Of a stretch of 64,000 nucleotides of DNA, positions 24,801 through 37,265 are shown in pieces; the stretch's first letter is position 1, and each line of letters begins with the position of its first letter. The notes below the pieces were generated by a model. That model searched no databases, was not told where the DNA came from, and saw only the letters and a list, made by a program, of their open reading frames with translations. The translations under genes were made by a program, and so were the position numbers. Source of the DNA: Apricaphanius iberus (lineage: Eukaryota > Chordata > Actinopteri > Cyprinodontiformes > Aphaniidae); contig JAPXFQ010001003.1 in the NCBI GenBank assembly GCA_028564705.1, positions 4,717,001 to 4,781,000 on the forward strand, read 5' to 3'.

Positions 24801-26553
24801 TCCCTTTACTTCACATGGTGCACCTTCAAACGCAATAAACCGGAGGAGAAAATGAAAAGAATGGCAAACTAAAGAGATGGGGTCGGAGGGAAAAACTGTG
24901 CGTCTTGAACACAGCAATTAATCTATTAGTTGGAGTGAATCAATACTCTCCGCCCAGCTTGGCAGGCTGACAGCTCTCAGGTGTAATTAAAATTGTAGCT
25001 ATTGACAAATCAAGATGGATGTGGCACTTCTTGGCTGTTCTGCTTGGCTTTGAGGGAGTGATTCACGTGAAAGTGTGCACATACTTGTGTCTGTGTGTCC
25101 TACCTAAAGCATAAGTGTCCTTGAGTTGAAGTCAAGCACAAGTGATGCTACGGGTCATAGCCCAGCATCCGGACCGCCATCTCACGGCGTCACCTTCCAT
25201 TATCTCCGGGTTACTCCCATTAAATCAACTGTTAAGAGTGTTAAGTGATTTGGTCATGTGTGAAGTGCATCCATGCAAATGATAATCAAGATGTTAATCC
25301 AACTAATCTACATGTGGGGATCTGCTGGAGTGCTATAGGTGTAAGAGAGGTTGTGAAAATTCTGCAGAGGAAGGAAATGAGAGACGGAAGTGTCAGACCA
25401 AAGCCTTTGATTAGCCTCTAATTAATTTGTAATGCTGATATTGCCTTCTTTCCTTTGTTTCTCCTGCATAACTCCATATCCTTTTCCCTGACATTTATGA
25501 AATACATAATCAGTCATCATCTTAAAAGTGTTTGGTGCTTACATGAAGCTTGACAGGAGTCAGAGGAGCTCTCCTGAAAAATATCATACATGTTCACTAT
25601 CAATCCACAAATGCCAGTTAAGAACATTCTTTTTAGAAAGGTAGGGCGCCTTTCTTCTGTTGAAGGAATGATATCTCAATTCTCTTAAGATTTGGTCTAA
25701 GCTTCAAAGAAGGAGTAAAAAAAAAAGAACAATGTTTTCTGGTTTTAAGCACCATTTTCAAAGCAGGGTTGAAGAATAGTCCTGTTTAACAGCAAAAACA
25801 AAACTAAATATGCGTTTTATATAGCACAATAAGTAAATCAATGCTTGCTACTGATTTTCCTTCCTTAATTTCAGAATTCATTCTTTAAATAAATATATTG
25901 AGGCCAATTTTCAACCCAGGATTACACAAACAAAGGTTGAAAAATCAAGTCATAAACACTTGTTTCACAGTTTTTCAAGACATTAAGACAATGTCTTTAT
26001 CACCAGTTATGGTCAACTTCTTGCTGATTAGTTAGTCAGAAATTGTGTCCCCATAGCATGATGCTGCTGACAGCATCTTTCAAAATATGTTTAGAGTGAT
26101 GTGCTGTTAGGTTTCCTTCATAGTGGAAAGCCATCTTGTTCTTGCTTGCCATTGTTCTCACAATATATGTGATATGAAGTAAGAGCCAAAATACCGCTAA
26201 AAAACAACCCCCTGCACATTTTGTGCCCCATTCTAAAAGTAGTTCAGTAATCCAGTCAGACATTTTAATTTGCACATGTCAGTTTCTCAGGACTCCATTA
26301 GCCAGTTGCATGACTGACCTTTCCATTGAACCATCAGAGGCAAACTTTAACAAAAATCACTTAGCCAACATAATTTACCAATCACAGCAAAGGAAATATA
26401 TTCCCTATAAAGCGAGGGAATGTAGCTTTCTACACAGTGTCCAATATACAATAGAAGCAGTTGGGAATCACAACAGGGTGACACAGGGACAGTAACTTGC
26501 ATAAACCAAATTGTAATATATACTCTAAATGGATTGTGACCATTATCAACCAA

Positions 26554-26555
<2 letters not shown>
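21866..26555. other. 4.7-kb stretch without genes or clear transposons
   Basis: The quietest part of the window. It holds a (TAAA)n tract at 22067-22096. Segments such as 24955-25030 and 25130-25260 have unique, moderately GC-rich sequence and could be conserved non-coding elements; that is conjecture without comparison. Confidence 0.4.
22067..22096. repeat. (TAAA)n microsatellite
   Basis: About seven AAAT units. Confidence 0.85.

Positions 26556-26600
<45 letters not shown>
26556..26600. repeat. (TA)n microsatellite
   Basis: About 22 TA units. Confidence 0.9.
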
Positions 26601-26601
<1 letters not shown>

Positions 26602-26715
26602 TACAGGGGGCACTCTGACTGTTCCATTTAATATCTTAATACGCCACTTATGCAATGTTGTATGATTGCAGTACATTTTGATGATGGTAGAGGGTAAACA
26701 CACAGCCATTCATTT

Positions 26716-27230
26716 TATAATCCATACTGTCTATCCTATAGGCCTACTGGGTTGAGGGGGCTGGTGCCTATTTCCAGCAATCATCAGGTGAGAGACAACT
26801 CACCATTCAATCATAGGGCAACACAGAGACACACGACAAACAACCATGCATGCACAGTCATACCTGAGGGCAACTTAGAAAGACCAATTAAGCTAAACGT
26901 CATGTTTAGCTGAGATCTTGTCTGTTTGTTTTTACCTTTTTTACTTGTTTTAGCTATTTTATGCTGCTGTATATTCTTTGGTATTTTATTGTCTTGTACA
27001 GCACTTTGGTTGGCGTTGTCGCTGTTTAAATGTGCTTTATAAATAAAGGATGATGATGATGTTTTTGGACTGTAGGAGGAAACCACAGTACCAAGAGGGA
27101 ACCTACGCATGTACAGGGAGAATATTCAAACTCCATGCAGAAAGACCCCAGATTCCAACAACGACCATTTTGCTGCAAGGCAACAGTAGGCCCATAGTGC
27201 ATCACTGTGCAGCCTGCAAAAATGCATGAT
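26716..27230 (+). repeat. Fish dispersed repeat (GGTGCCTATYTCCAGC family), interrupted
   Basis: Contains GGTGCCTATTTCCAGCAATC, GGGCAACACAGAGACACACG, ACTTAGAAAGACCAATTAA, then after an insertion TTGGACTGTAGGAGGAAACC and AAACTCCATGCAGAAAGACC. This order is a common teleost repeat. The right edge is near 27230. Related copies lie at 29815-29912 (same strand) and 52020-52292 (opposite strand). Non-coding. Confidence 0.7.
26908..27058 (+). mobile_element. L2-type LINE/SINE tail inserted in the dispersed repeat
   Basis: Contains TGTACAGCACTTTGGTTGGC, TGTGCTTTATAAATAAAGG and a (GAT)n tail. ATGTTT occurs on both sides (26902-26907 and 27059-27064) and removing the insert restores the host repeat's CATGTTTTGGACTG order, so this is a target-site duplication. 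A 5'-truncated retrotransposition product. Confidence 0.7.
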
Positions 27231-29814
27231 GTTTCAATACTTTTGAAAACTACATGTCAGCTTTGCAATAGTGTACTAGGTTATTAGTAACATAAAATCT
27301 TAATTAAAAATTATGACATTTTTGCTTATGACTTGACAAGAAAAGTGTAAATGGTATGAACATTTCACATGCCATTGCAACTTGTTTTGTGATATTTCCA
27401 AGTCGGGCTGGTTACCTGCACTGGGAGATGGGACATTTGACACACTTTTTCTTGAAGTGCACACCTTTTCTAATAGTTTTCAATCATTCAAACGTCAAAT
27501 CTCCCCTTCTAAATGTGTAACACATTAAGCTTTGGACATCTTGTACGTTTCTGTCATTAAACGCTTGCATTAAAGTGAATAAACAACAAGGTTAGCAGAT
27601 AACCTAAGTGTGGATGGTGCTTTGAAAAGAAATTCAGATGCCTTTAGATGCAGCTGTCTGACGTGGGGGATTAGGGAAACTCCTGAATCAAAATTTGAAA
27701 GCGCTCAAAGGGACACATATATTCAGATCTCTGTAAACGACTGAGTCTGAGACATCGCCTCTGAAAATAGAAAACAATTCCAAACCCAAATGAATAAACA
27801 TAGTAATTTCTTCCATAATGTCTGAGTAATAGCTCATAACATCAAGGTTATCCACAAAATGCATCTGGATGCTGGAAGCAGTATAGTCTCACATTCTAAT
27901 AGTTCTCTTCATTCTGCGTTATTATGTAGAGCAAAAAAAGAGAGTTCTCTAATCAAATCAAAGCATCACACAAATCAAAGTTAAAGCAATTACAATCTTA
28001 TTCCACCCTTTCAAATGGGAACAGCTGTTTCCTTTGGTCAAAATTGCAGCATAATTGCACACGGTAGCATATGGTTATGGCTGATTAATCCTACTGGGGG
28101 TGAAGGCCCTATTATTCGTGGATGGGATGGGTAAATAGGCAGCAGAACCAAGTGTTGGATAGAAACGTAATGGGATGGTGAGATAGGGAATGGGTCTTTG
28201 ATGAGATGTCTGTTAAAGATCGTCAGAATCGATCAACCTCTCTACCATCCTGTTATAAGCCATTAAAACCGATCTGGTTGTCAACCACGTTCTCCAAGAT
28301 GGAACTGTGACAATCTATCGCCAAACTGTGCATAAAATGCTGCCAGTTTAACATACATTTATTTTCAAGCACAAAATTAATTGCTCTTGAAATGTCGAAA
28401 TGTATGTCCCTTTACAATCCAGTCAACATTTTGTGTACATGTTATTCCAGAGTAATTTAAAGGTCAAGTAAAGCCCACTGTGTTGCAGAATTTCAGAGCA
28501 GTGAGTGTTAAGACTGCTTACTGCTCTATTGTCATAAACTGACCAGCATTTCTCTGCACAGCTACAATTATACAACATTCTGTCACACTAAAAACCTCCC
28601 AAAAGGGACAATTATAGAGTTCAGAGTTGGTTCGCAAAGCTACCAGTCATTCTCAGTCTCTAGCAATCTAAGGCCTCTCATTTTCATCTCGCCAAATGAA
28701 GGATCATGATGGTAAACAAGCCCTGAGTGATGCTTCCCATTAGCGTGTTTTAGTATGCCTAATATTCCTTCTAAAGGGTGAAGTCTGCACTTGCATTCTG
28801 ATTAATGCTTAGGTTGGTTTGGAAACATTCTGCTCTATATATTTGGAGTAATGACATTACCAGCTGGAACATGACGACTGGGATGCAGTGGTAAATTTAT
28901 TCCTAAAGACAAAAGTCATCTCAACAAACGTGTTTGTCCTTACAGTTGTAGAGAAAAGTATCACCCTTTATGCACGTTGTCAGTCAGTTGTGTATCATGA
29001 CAGAAAAGTGCAGTTGCCCCAAATTCTTTCCTTGGTTTAAATATCCAGTACAAATTACTTTAATAGTTTAAAGTTCAATAAAAAAAAAATAATAATAATT
29101 ATACATATATCATTCTATCATTTACAAATTTTCTCAATTTCTAAAACATGAAACTCCATTCTCTAAAAAAATTCTTATTCGCCTAAACTCACTTTTCAAA
29201 TCAAACACTGTTTTGGCCAAACCTTAAACACTGTTTAGGTTCTGGTACTTAGACAAAAAAAACTAATCCATTATTTTTTTTACATCTTAAATGTTCTTAG
29301 TCACTAGAACATGGGTCACGTTAACCAGATATTTTCTATATTTGACCTTTTTTTTTTTAAACTGTGACTATGTCGTGAAAGAATTCCAGAGGGATGAAGA
29401 AAAGGATAAGGATGATTCAGTCTCCATTGGCATTATATTTAATACAATGGTACAGGAAGTCTTCTTCGGGCATCGCTCTCTGTCTTAATCATGGTGCTTC
29501 TGCTTGCCGGTGCAAGCTTACAGAGCTTTTCTATCAGAATGTGTTTGGCCTATTGTATAGGCATTAAAACAAGATGAGTCCTTCAGTTAACCAAAGCAGG
29601 TTATATCAGGCTCGAGTCCCAAGTGTTATACCATATTTCCTGGATGCCTTTACTAATAATTACTAATCACTATATATATATATAATCTTGAAATAATTTT
29701 CCGTCATTTTTACTGATTATTATTCACATCTCTGACCAGTTGAAGTAGATTTTTTTTTCAACTCTACACAAGGAGTCCAGGTAAAAAAATCCCTTCCATT
29801 ATCTATTCCACTTC
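27231..29814. other. Unique AT-rich stretch
   Basis: No supportable gene. A 65-codon plus frame at 29291 lacks features. Short TA tract near 29672-29686. Confidence 0.4.
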
Positions 29815-29912
29815 TCCTTGAAGGGTCATAGGGGTGGCTCGTGCCTATCGTCATAGTGGGCGAGATGCGGCATACACCCTGGATAGGTCACCAGTCCATT
29901 GCAGGGTAAATA
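29815..29912 (+). repeat. Fragment of the GGTGCCTATYTCCAGC-family repeat
   Basis: GTGCCTATCGTCATAGTGGG and ATACACCCTGGATAGGTCAC, CAGTCCATTGCAGGG match the left part of that repeat. Confidence 0.65.
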
Positions 29913-30357
29913 CATTGATAAAATAAATTATTCTCAGACACTGTATTCAATGCATTTCACTGAGAATGAGCAGTCAGCACATCGGAAAGTTACAGATGGT
30001 CTAGAGTGTGACATTGGCAAGTGCAGTAGTTTAGACATGCTCCAAAGAGCCCAATGTGTGCCAAAGACATGTGTCGTGGAGTGCCTGCAGCAGTTTTAAA
30101 AGAAGGCTTCCATCCAATAGTTTAAGGGTCAGGAACAATTAATTCTGAGAGTCTTTTTTACTTCCGGACGCTTCAATGGGAAAATTTTTTTCCTCTTTTT
30201 AACGTTTTTTGTCTGAAGTGATTCACTTAATTGCAGTCTCCATTGTGGTAGCAAAGTACAGATTCTGCCTGCAGATCGACAGCTAAACCCCCTTGAAAAG
30301 TAGTCTAATATATCCGAGGTAAAAATCCTAAACCTCAAGACAATAACTTCTGCAACA

Positions 30358-30437
30358 ATCCCACTGTTTGGGCAAGCTCATCGGGAGTAATCCCGAGGCA
30401 TTCCCAAACCAGCCGAGAGACATAGTCCCTTCAGCGA
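30358..30437 (-). mobile_element. Small RTE/Rex3-like LINE fragment
   Basis: CCGAGGCATTCCCAAACCAG and CCGAGAGACATAGTCCCTTC match, in the same orientation, the segment at 1636-1667 in the first LINE remnant (the ORF C-terminus). Only about 80 bp remain. Confidence 0.65.
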
Positions 30438-31016
30438 GTAATAAATGCATTTATTATTTAAAATATGTAAAAATTGTGCATATTTTTAGAATATCCTAAT
30501 GCCTAATGAATAGGTCTACAAGTAAGAACTGCAATATTACAACATGCTAGCTGCAATATATTACCTGCCAAATACAACCAAATACCATGGTTGTATAGTT
30601 GGCTCAGTGCTACTTATATTCTCTGTAAAAAAATAAAATAAACAAAAAGCTCAGAGAGCCTCCAGATGCATTAAATTAAGAACGATACCATGAAGGACAT
30701 TGATTTGGCTTACCTCAGCAGCAAATATATTAACCATGGTAATTCGACAGTAAAGGTGAAATGCTCACAAATATTCAACACACTTTTCATTTTAGAAATA
30801 TATCATCAGACCTTAACTTAAAGCAACACACTAATGCTTTTTACTGATAAGAGCCTAACACAATACAAATTTGGGATTCTACTTACAAAACATTACAGAG
30901 CTGCAAATAAATTTGCACAAACACCAGCACCTCATCTGTAGAATAGCATATTTTAAACATCTTACAGAAAAGAAAGATGTAATGGATGCACACAGATACA
31001 AGCTACAAATAGCACC
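30438..31016. other. Unique AT-rich spacer
   Basis: Nothing recognised. Confidence 0.35.
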
Positions 31017-32430
31017 ATAATCAGAATCAGAATCAGAATCAGCTTTAATGGCCAAGTATGACATATACAAGGAATTTGACTCCGGCAACTTTTCTCTCCA
31101 GTACAGAACTTAAATAAGTGAAATTAAAACGGAAATAAAAATAAATACAAATAAAAAATAAAGGATAATATATACACCAAACCAGGGTTATTGTACAGTA
31201 AGTATATACAGCAGTGCAGAGTTTTAGTTTATTGTTCATGTGAATGGACTCACAATCTATTCAGAGTTCATCAGAGCGACAGCCTGGGGGAAGAAACTGT
31301 TCTTGTGTCGGGTGGTTTTGGCGTACAGCGCTCTGTAACGCCGGCCTGAGGGGAGGAGCCTAAACAGATTGTGGCCAGGGTGTGAGGGGTCAGTGGTGAT
31401 TTTTCTGGCCCGCTTCCTGACCCTGGCCCGGAATAGGTCCTCAATGGAGGGAAGATCAGTACATATGATCCTCTCTGAGGACCTGACTGTTCTCTGCAGT
31501 CTGTCCCTGTCTTGCCTGGTGGCGGATCCGAACCAGACAGAGATGGATGAGGTCAGGACAGACTGGACTATTGCTGTGTAGAATATGGTCAGCAGTTCCT
31601 GAGGCAGGTTGAACTTTCTGAGCTGACGCAGAAAGTACAGCCTTTGCTGGGCCTTCTTCCTTATAGAGTCAATGTGGGAGGTCCACTTCAGGTCCCGTGT
31701 GATGGTGGATCCTAGGAACCTGAAAGACTCTACTATGGGGACTGGCCTGTTGGTTATTATGAGAGGAGATGTTGATGGGTGTATCTTCCTGAGGTCGACT
31801 GTCATCTCCACAGTTTTGAGTGGGTTTAGCTCCAGGTGGTTCTGACTGCACCAGAGGACCAGCTGTTCCACCTCCCTTCTGTATGCAGACTCGTCGGCGT
31901 CACGGATGAGTCCAATGACGGTGGTGTCATCTGCAAACTTCAGGAGTTTCACAGAAGGGTCTCTTGACGTGCAATCAGTGGTGTAAAGGGAGAAAAGCAG
32001 TGGGGAGAGAACACATCCCTGGGGGGCGCCGATGCTGAGGGACCGGGTGCTGGATATGAAGTTACCCAGTTTCACCTGCTGCCTCCTGTCAGTCAGGAAA
32101 CTGGTAATCCACTGACAGGTGGAGGGAGGCACGGTGAGCTAGGACAGTTTTTGGTGGAGGAGCTCTGGGACGATGGTGTTAAATGCAGAGCTGAAGTCCA
32201 CAAACAGGACCCGAGTGTAGGTACCTGCAGAGTCTAGGTGTTGCAGGATGTAGTGGAGAGCCATGTTGACTGCGTCATCCACTGACCTGTTTGCTCTATA
32301 GGCAAACTGCAGGGGGTCTAGCAGGGGATCCGTGATTTCCTTCAGGTGGGACAGCACCAGTCGCTCAAAGGATTTCATGACCACAGATGTCAGGGCGACT
32401 GGTCTGTAGTCATTTAATCCTGTGAATACC
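31017..32430 (-). mobile_element. 5'-truncated L2/CR1-group LINE
   Basis: On the minus strand: reverse transcriptase from the RPVALTS block onwards (about 32415), stop TAG near 31257, a 3' UTR of about 215 bases, and a terminal tandem repeat of AGAATC units (plus-strand reading, 31019-31042) followed by AGCTTTAATGGCCAAGTATG. The endonuclease and N-terminal parts are missing, as expected from incomplete reverse transcription. Related 3' ends lie at 61480-61720 and 62811-62940. The clade call is from motif style and the tandem-repeat 3' end. Confidence 0.8.
31257..32420 (-). pseudogene. LINE reverse transcriptase, one in-frame nonsense codon
   Basis: Two consecutive minus-strand frames, 32384-32139 and 32132-31257, lie in the same phase and are separated only by a TAG at 32141-32139. 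Motifs in order: YRPVALTS and [20 protein letters not shown] (catalytic motif A), GAPQGCVLSPLLF, LLKFADDT (motif C, 31937-31926, both aspartates present), RFLGSTI, the thumb, and a SHPGHNLFRLLPSGRRYR C-terminus. Apart from the amber codon and the missing N-terminus, the frame is intact for about 370 codons, so this is a fairly recent insertion. Not functional as it stands. Confidence 0.85.
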
Positions 32431-34340
32431 TAATCTCTGAATAGGTGATCCAGCTTGCCCCAGTAAATGAAGCAATGGCCCGCAAATGATCAAACAGGCT
32501 GTTTAAGCAAATGACAGGAAAAACAAAAGAATCACCAATCTGATCTATTTGGGTCAGGGTCCAAATTAGGATGTATGACATAACAGTAGAAACTACATTT
32601 TCACTACATGAATGTAAAGAGAAACAAAGGGATGTTCCATTTCTCTGGACTGACGAGAACCCCAGATTGTTTTCAGTCCTGCAGGTAATTTACCAACACT
32701 GACCAAGGATTGATCTCAGATTACAGTGACAATTCCCAGGAAGCTAGACTGACCTCTTTTTTAGCCTCAGAGAGAACATTAATAACCATACATAGACAAA
32801 CAGGACAGCTCTGAAAAACACTAACCAGACCTCTTTGTGTCATGTTCCAGGCAGACGAGGGTAAAAGGGAGTAAAGTTTAAAAGTTGGTTCATGGCCAAG
32901 TTTTCCTAAGTACTTGCATCCTCACTGTGGTAAAACTCCCTGGGCTTCAGAACTTTTAGTGCAAAAAAATAATTAACACGAAAATGGTGCAGTTTAAATC
33001 CTTTCCTTTAAGATCAGACTGCCATTTTGAAGTTATGGAAGTGGGGCTTCTATGAGCTTGACTGGTTGAAAATGTTAGAATCAAAGTTTACAAAGCTGAG
33101 TGAAAAAGAAAAAGCTTACTGGCTGGAAAGGCAGTAAGGTAATTTGTTAGTAAATGCAGTCACTGAGCCGATAGATGTGGAATGGTAATGATTTTATCTC
33201 AACATTGTTACCTTGCTGCTCCCTCTAAGGAGCCAGGAGCTTGTGGTAGCACAATTTGTATTTTATGACAAAGTTAAAGTGACCTCATCTTCATTTGCTG
33301 CAGTAAATCTTAACAGGCACAATGGCATATTTTTATTTGAAAGTGACAAATTATGTAGAAAAAGCCTTAACATCCGAAAAAGCAGCTACTACACTTGTGT
33401 TTTAACACATCTATGTGGTTCATATAAATAATAGAGGTTAATGGCATGTTATTTTTATTCAAGCTTGTTTGTGTCCAACATCATACCTATAATCACCTTA
33501 TCAATGCACTAAACAGAAATCTCACCGGCAGACTGTTTTAGGCAGCAACTGAGATTGAGATCAGCCTGGCATTGATTGGTGGTTGGTGGGGGTTATGTAG
33601 ACATGCTGCTTTGGGTCCTCGTGAAACATGCAATACAATACAATTAGTCCACCCACAGAGGCATATGTATTTGAAAGGATGTCAGATGTCATGAAGCACA
33701 GTGTGTTTTTAGAAAACCGTTTGTGGTAACAAGAATACTTTTGCCACAATATTCAAAATAAAAGGACAAAATAAGCTTAAATGGAAACTGTGCTATGTTA
33801 ATAAATAATTCACTTTGTAATACTAACATCTTATAGCGGCCCAAATAAGCATAATAAAAGTAGAGTCCTGTAACAAGGGTATTGTTAAAGAAAATGAAAT
33901 AACGAAAAACTAGAAGTAAAAAAAACAAAACATTTCCGTAACTAAAATAAAATTAAAGGCTGATTCTCGATGCAAAATTAAATGTACAATTTCAGTTACA
34001 GTATTCAAAAAAGGTATACATTTTATTAACAAATAAATAATAAAGGTACGCTGATTAAATAATAGTAGTGTTTCAACAAACTACAAAATGTTTTCACAGA
34101 CTTTTGCAACTGAATCACTTTGCATACAGTAATTTTCCCATTCACTGGCTGGAAATTGGTTATAAAAAAACATTATACAACAGTTAGTTCCAACCAAGTA
34201 ATTTGTTTGGACAAGAGACTTTCCAAGAGTATTGATATTGGAGTGCAACAGCACTGGAACTTTTAAACAAACAATCAAATTATAATCTGCTGTTGCTATT
34301 TTTAAGTAATAAAATGTGCTTGTAGAACTGTTGTAAAAAA
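32431..34340. other. Unique AT-rich stretch
   Basis: No recognised genes or repeats. Confidence 0.35.
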
Positions 34341-34490
34341 GCAATATCACAATTGAGGTCATGCTGTTGTGCCGAATATCAGAACTGGTGTGATTATCCG
34401 CGGCACAAGGCTGCAGGCCAAGTGCCTACAGCCGAATCACACATGTGCTGATATTTGGCACAACAGCACTCCCTCTCGTGTGAAATTGCT
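34341..34490. mobile_element. Foldback MITE (near-perfect palindrome)
   Basis: The arms GCTGTTGTGCCGAATATCAG (34363-34382) and CTGATATTTGGCACAACAGC (34448-34467) are complementary with one mismatch. Complementarity extends outward to GCAATATCAC/GTGAAATTGC and inward to GTGTGATT/AATCACAC. Arms are about 55 bases around a loop of about 40. It could form a long hairpin if transcribed. I recognise the same unit as repeated in other teleosts; superfamily unknown. Confidence 0.7.
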
Positions 34491-35790
34491 TAAATAAAAC
34501 CCGTTTCATTGATTGCAATATTTTTAGTAAAGAAAACTAGACATTTCCTACTGTACTGACCACTATCTTTATTTTATTTTCTACCTCCACATGGTGCTGA
34601 CAGTCAACATACGCACATTAATTCATAGTTGTTAATTCCATTAGTTAAGTGATTGATTATTGTTGTTTTTTTGTTTTTTTACAATTTGACCTGACTCCAA
34701 AATATCAGCACTGGACATTTTATTATTAACTACGTGTGCTTATACAGGCTGATATCCACAAGTTAACAGCATTTAATAATTTCATGCTTATTTAATCAAA
34801 ATAAATTTTTTGAGAATTATGTTTTTAAAAAATGGTAATTTATTTTGTATATTGCAATAGGTGTTTTTATTGGCTTTTAAGAATGTCATAATTACATCGG
34901 TTGACAGCACATATTCACACGTTACAAAGGCCAATTGATAAATTACCTACAGCTCTTCGTTTATGTCCATATCATAATTGCATACTGTGCAAAATGCATG
35001 TAGAGGAACTTTAGAGGGTTGCAGTCATGGTCACGGTTCTTGATATTTATTCAAAAACTTCTGAGGGACATGGACCCTCTCCTTTTGGCAGATCTTTTGC
35101 TGAACATGGACAGACCTGCTGAGAAAAAAACACCTTGCAAATTGTTATTTTTGGGTTTTATGGGGGTTTGTTAAACTTACACTATGGCTTGAATGTTTCT
35201 GCATTGAAAGTAATGTTACGGTTCACATGTACAAAAAGCTGGCAGGTCCACTGACACAAACAGAGTTTACCTTTTTAAGTTATCCCCAACAACAGCAAGT
35301 GAGTAATGGTGAGGGAAGCAGAGCTGAGGCATAGCACAGATGGAGGAAGTATGGAGGATTATGTTCGGTAGACTTCTTATTCTCCGCTTTTCTACAATAA
35401 TTGGCTTAAACTGCTTCACCACACTACTGCTTCGTGTTGTCAGATATGAGTACTGCACACGCACATTTGTCACAGAACTCACATGTCCACAGGTTTTTGT
35501 GAGGTTTAGAGGGGTGAGTCATACCAACGTACATAGAGGTAAAATTGCATACTTGCTGCGCAAAATGCATACAGTTGACAGGTTTGCATTTCTTTTAGGC
35601 GTGGCGCTAGAACTTCAGCCATGGCAGAGTGCCAAGATAATGCCTATGGAAGGGAAAAACTGATATATTTTATACTTGTCTGCTATTTATAATTGTTCAT
35701 CAGCCCCAATTTATTACACTTTTTTAAAAGTATAATATAGTATGTAATTTAAAAAAAAATTTTTTTATCCTTTTTGTTATTAAATTTCAT
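34491..35790. other. Unique stretch
   Basis: A 107-codon plus frame at 35340-35663 lacks recognisable domains. Nothing else supportable. Confidence 0.35.
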
Positions 35791-35794
35791 TCTA

Positions 35795-35940
35795 CTTTGG
35801 TAATGGGTAGGCGCTATATAAGCTTTTGCTTCTGCCTACACCCTTTCGGTTTATTGTTTTCTTTCATTTGTTCTGTACTTCTATATATTTCTTTTATTGT
35901 TGTCAAACTGAATAAATCTAAATCTAACTTGATAACATGA
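35795..35940 (+). repeat. LINE 3'-end fragment
   Basis: GGTAGGCGCTATATAAGCTT, TGCTTCTGCCTACACCCTTTC and the tail AATAAATCTAAATCTAAC have the layout of a fish LINE 3' terminus with a short tandem tail. Confidence 0.5.
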
Positions 35941-36404
35941 CCCCAAAGGCTCCCAAGTCCCCTTGCCTGAGATTTACAATATCACAGAAGTATGACAGAC
36001 AAAAAACACCTACATTGTGTAAAAACATGTTCACTGAATGAGTAATATCACATCTAGCTTGAATCAAATGTGTATTTTTGTATCACTTTTATCATTGTTT
36101 TACACCAAAAAGAAATAAGTAAAATCAACATATTTTAAAACAACCAGCTTGTTATCTGCTGTTTCAGGCCAAGAGTGTTAATTTCAAAGAGAAAACTGCT
36201 TTCAACACACTTATCTGTGTTCTCCCACTCCCCTTATTTTCAACTTTATATCAAAGAGATTCAAATAAAATGCTAAAAATAATACTACAGCTAGCCATAC
36301 ATCATTACATGTATTTCTTCAGCTTCAGTGGCATAAAAAATATTGTCCAGTAACAAATCTTTGCTTTTGCTCAACTACCACACAGTAAGATCAGAAAAAA
36401 AATA

Positions 36405-37265
36405 TCAAAGACAGATAACTCAAGAAACAAGAAAATGCATTTTTCAATTGCTCATTTCATTTACTAAGGGAAAACAGCTATTAAAACCAACCTGGCCCGG
36501 TGTGAAAAGTAATTGCCCCCTAAACCTAATAACCCTTGGCGGCAACAACTGCCATCAAGCATTTGGAATAGCTCTAATGGGTCTTTTACATCACTGTGGA
36601 GGAATTTTGGACCACACTTCTTTATACAGTTTTAATTCAACCTATCTGGGGGTTTTTCAAGCATGAACAGCCCATTTAAAGTCATGCTACAGCATCTCTA
36701 CCATATTGATGTTGAGACTTTCACAATGATACTCCAAAACCTTTATTTATTCATCATTATTTATGACTTACTGGTGTGGATTGGATCATTTACCTGTGGC
36801 ATAACTGAAGTATGATTAAGCATAGGCTACAAAGAGATGGTCAGACATTTTCTCTTAGGGAGCAGATTTTATATTTTTATAATGGCAAGTCGTCCAAGCC
36901 CTGAAAAAGAAAAGATGCACCACAACATCACTTTACGTCCATCATATTTGTCCGTCTAAATGATCTATTGTGTCTTCTATGTTGGGTGGTTATGTGATGG
37001 GAGATAAACTTTTCAAAATGTTCCACTTTTGTCTCATGAGTCCACAACATATTTTTCCAAAAGTGTCAGAGATTGTTGGCATGTTTTTGTTTGGCAAATT
37101 AGAGACAGTACTATGTGACTGTTTTGGTCATCAGTGGTTTTCAACATGAAACCCTTCTATGGCTGCAATTGTTGCCCAATGTCTATTCTGGAGTCGCTCC
37201 TCCACTCTTTGAGTAACTTTGGTGGGCTGACCACATGGGGAGGTTGGCGCTGTTTTTTAGTTTAG
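36405..37265 (-). mobile_element. Degenerate Tc1/mariner-like transposon, antisense
   Basis: GGTGTGAAAAGTAATTGCCC (36498) is the terminal motif of a widespread fish Tc1-like family. Downstream, in the orientation complementary to the transposase, follow AATAGCTCTAATGGGTCTTT, GGAGGAATTTTGGACCACAC, AGCATGAACAGCCCATTTAA, TGGTGTGGATTGGATCATTT, CCACTTTTGTCTCATGAGTC and CAGTGGTTTTCAACATGAAA. The order matches the antisense strand of that transposase, with many indels. Dead. Confidence 0.75.
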
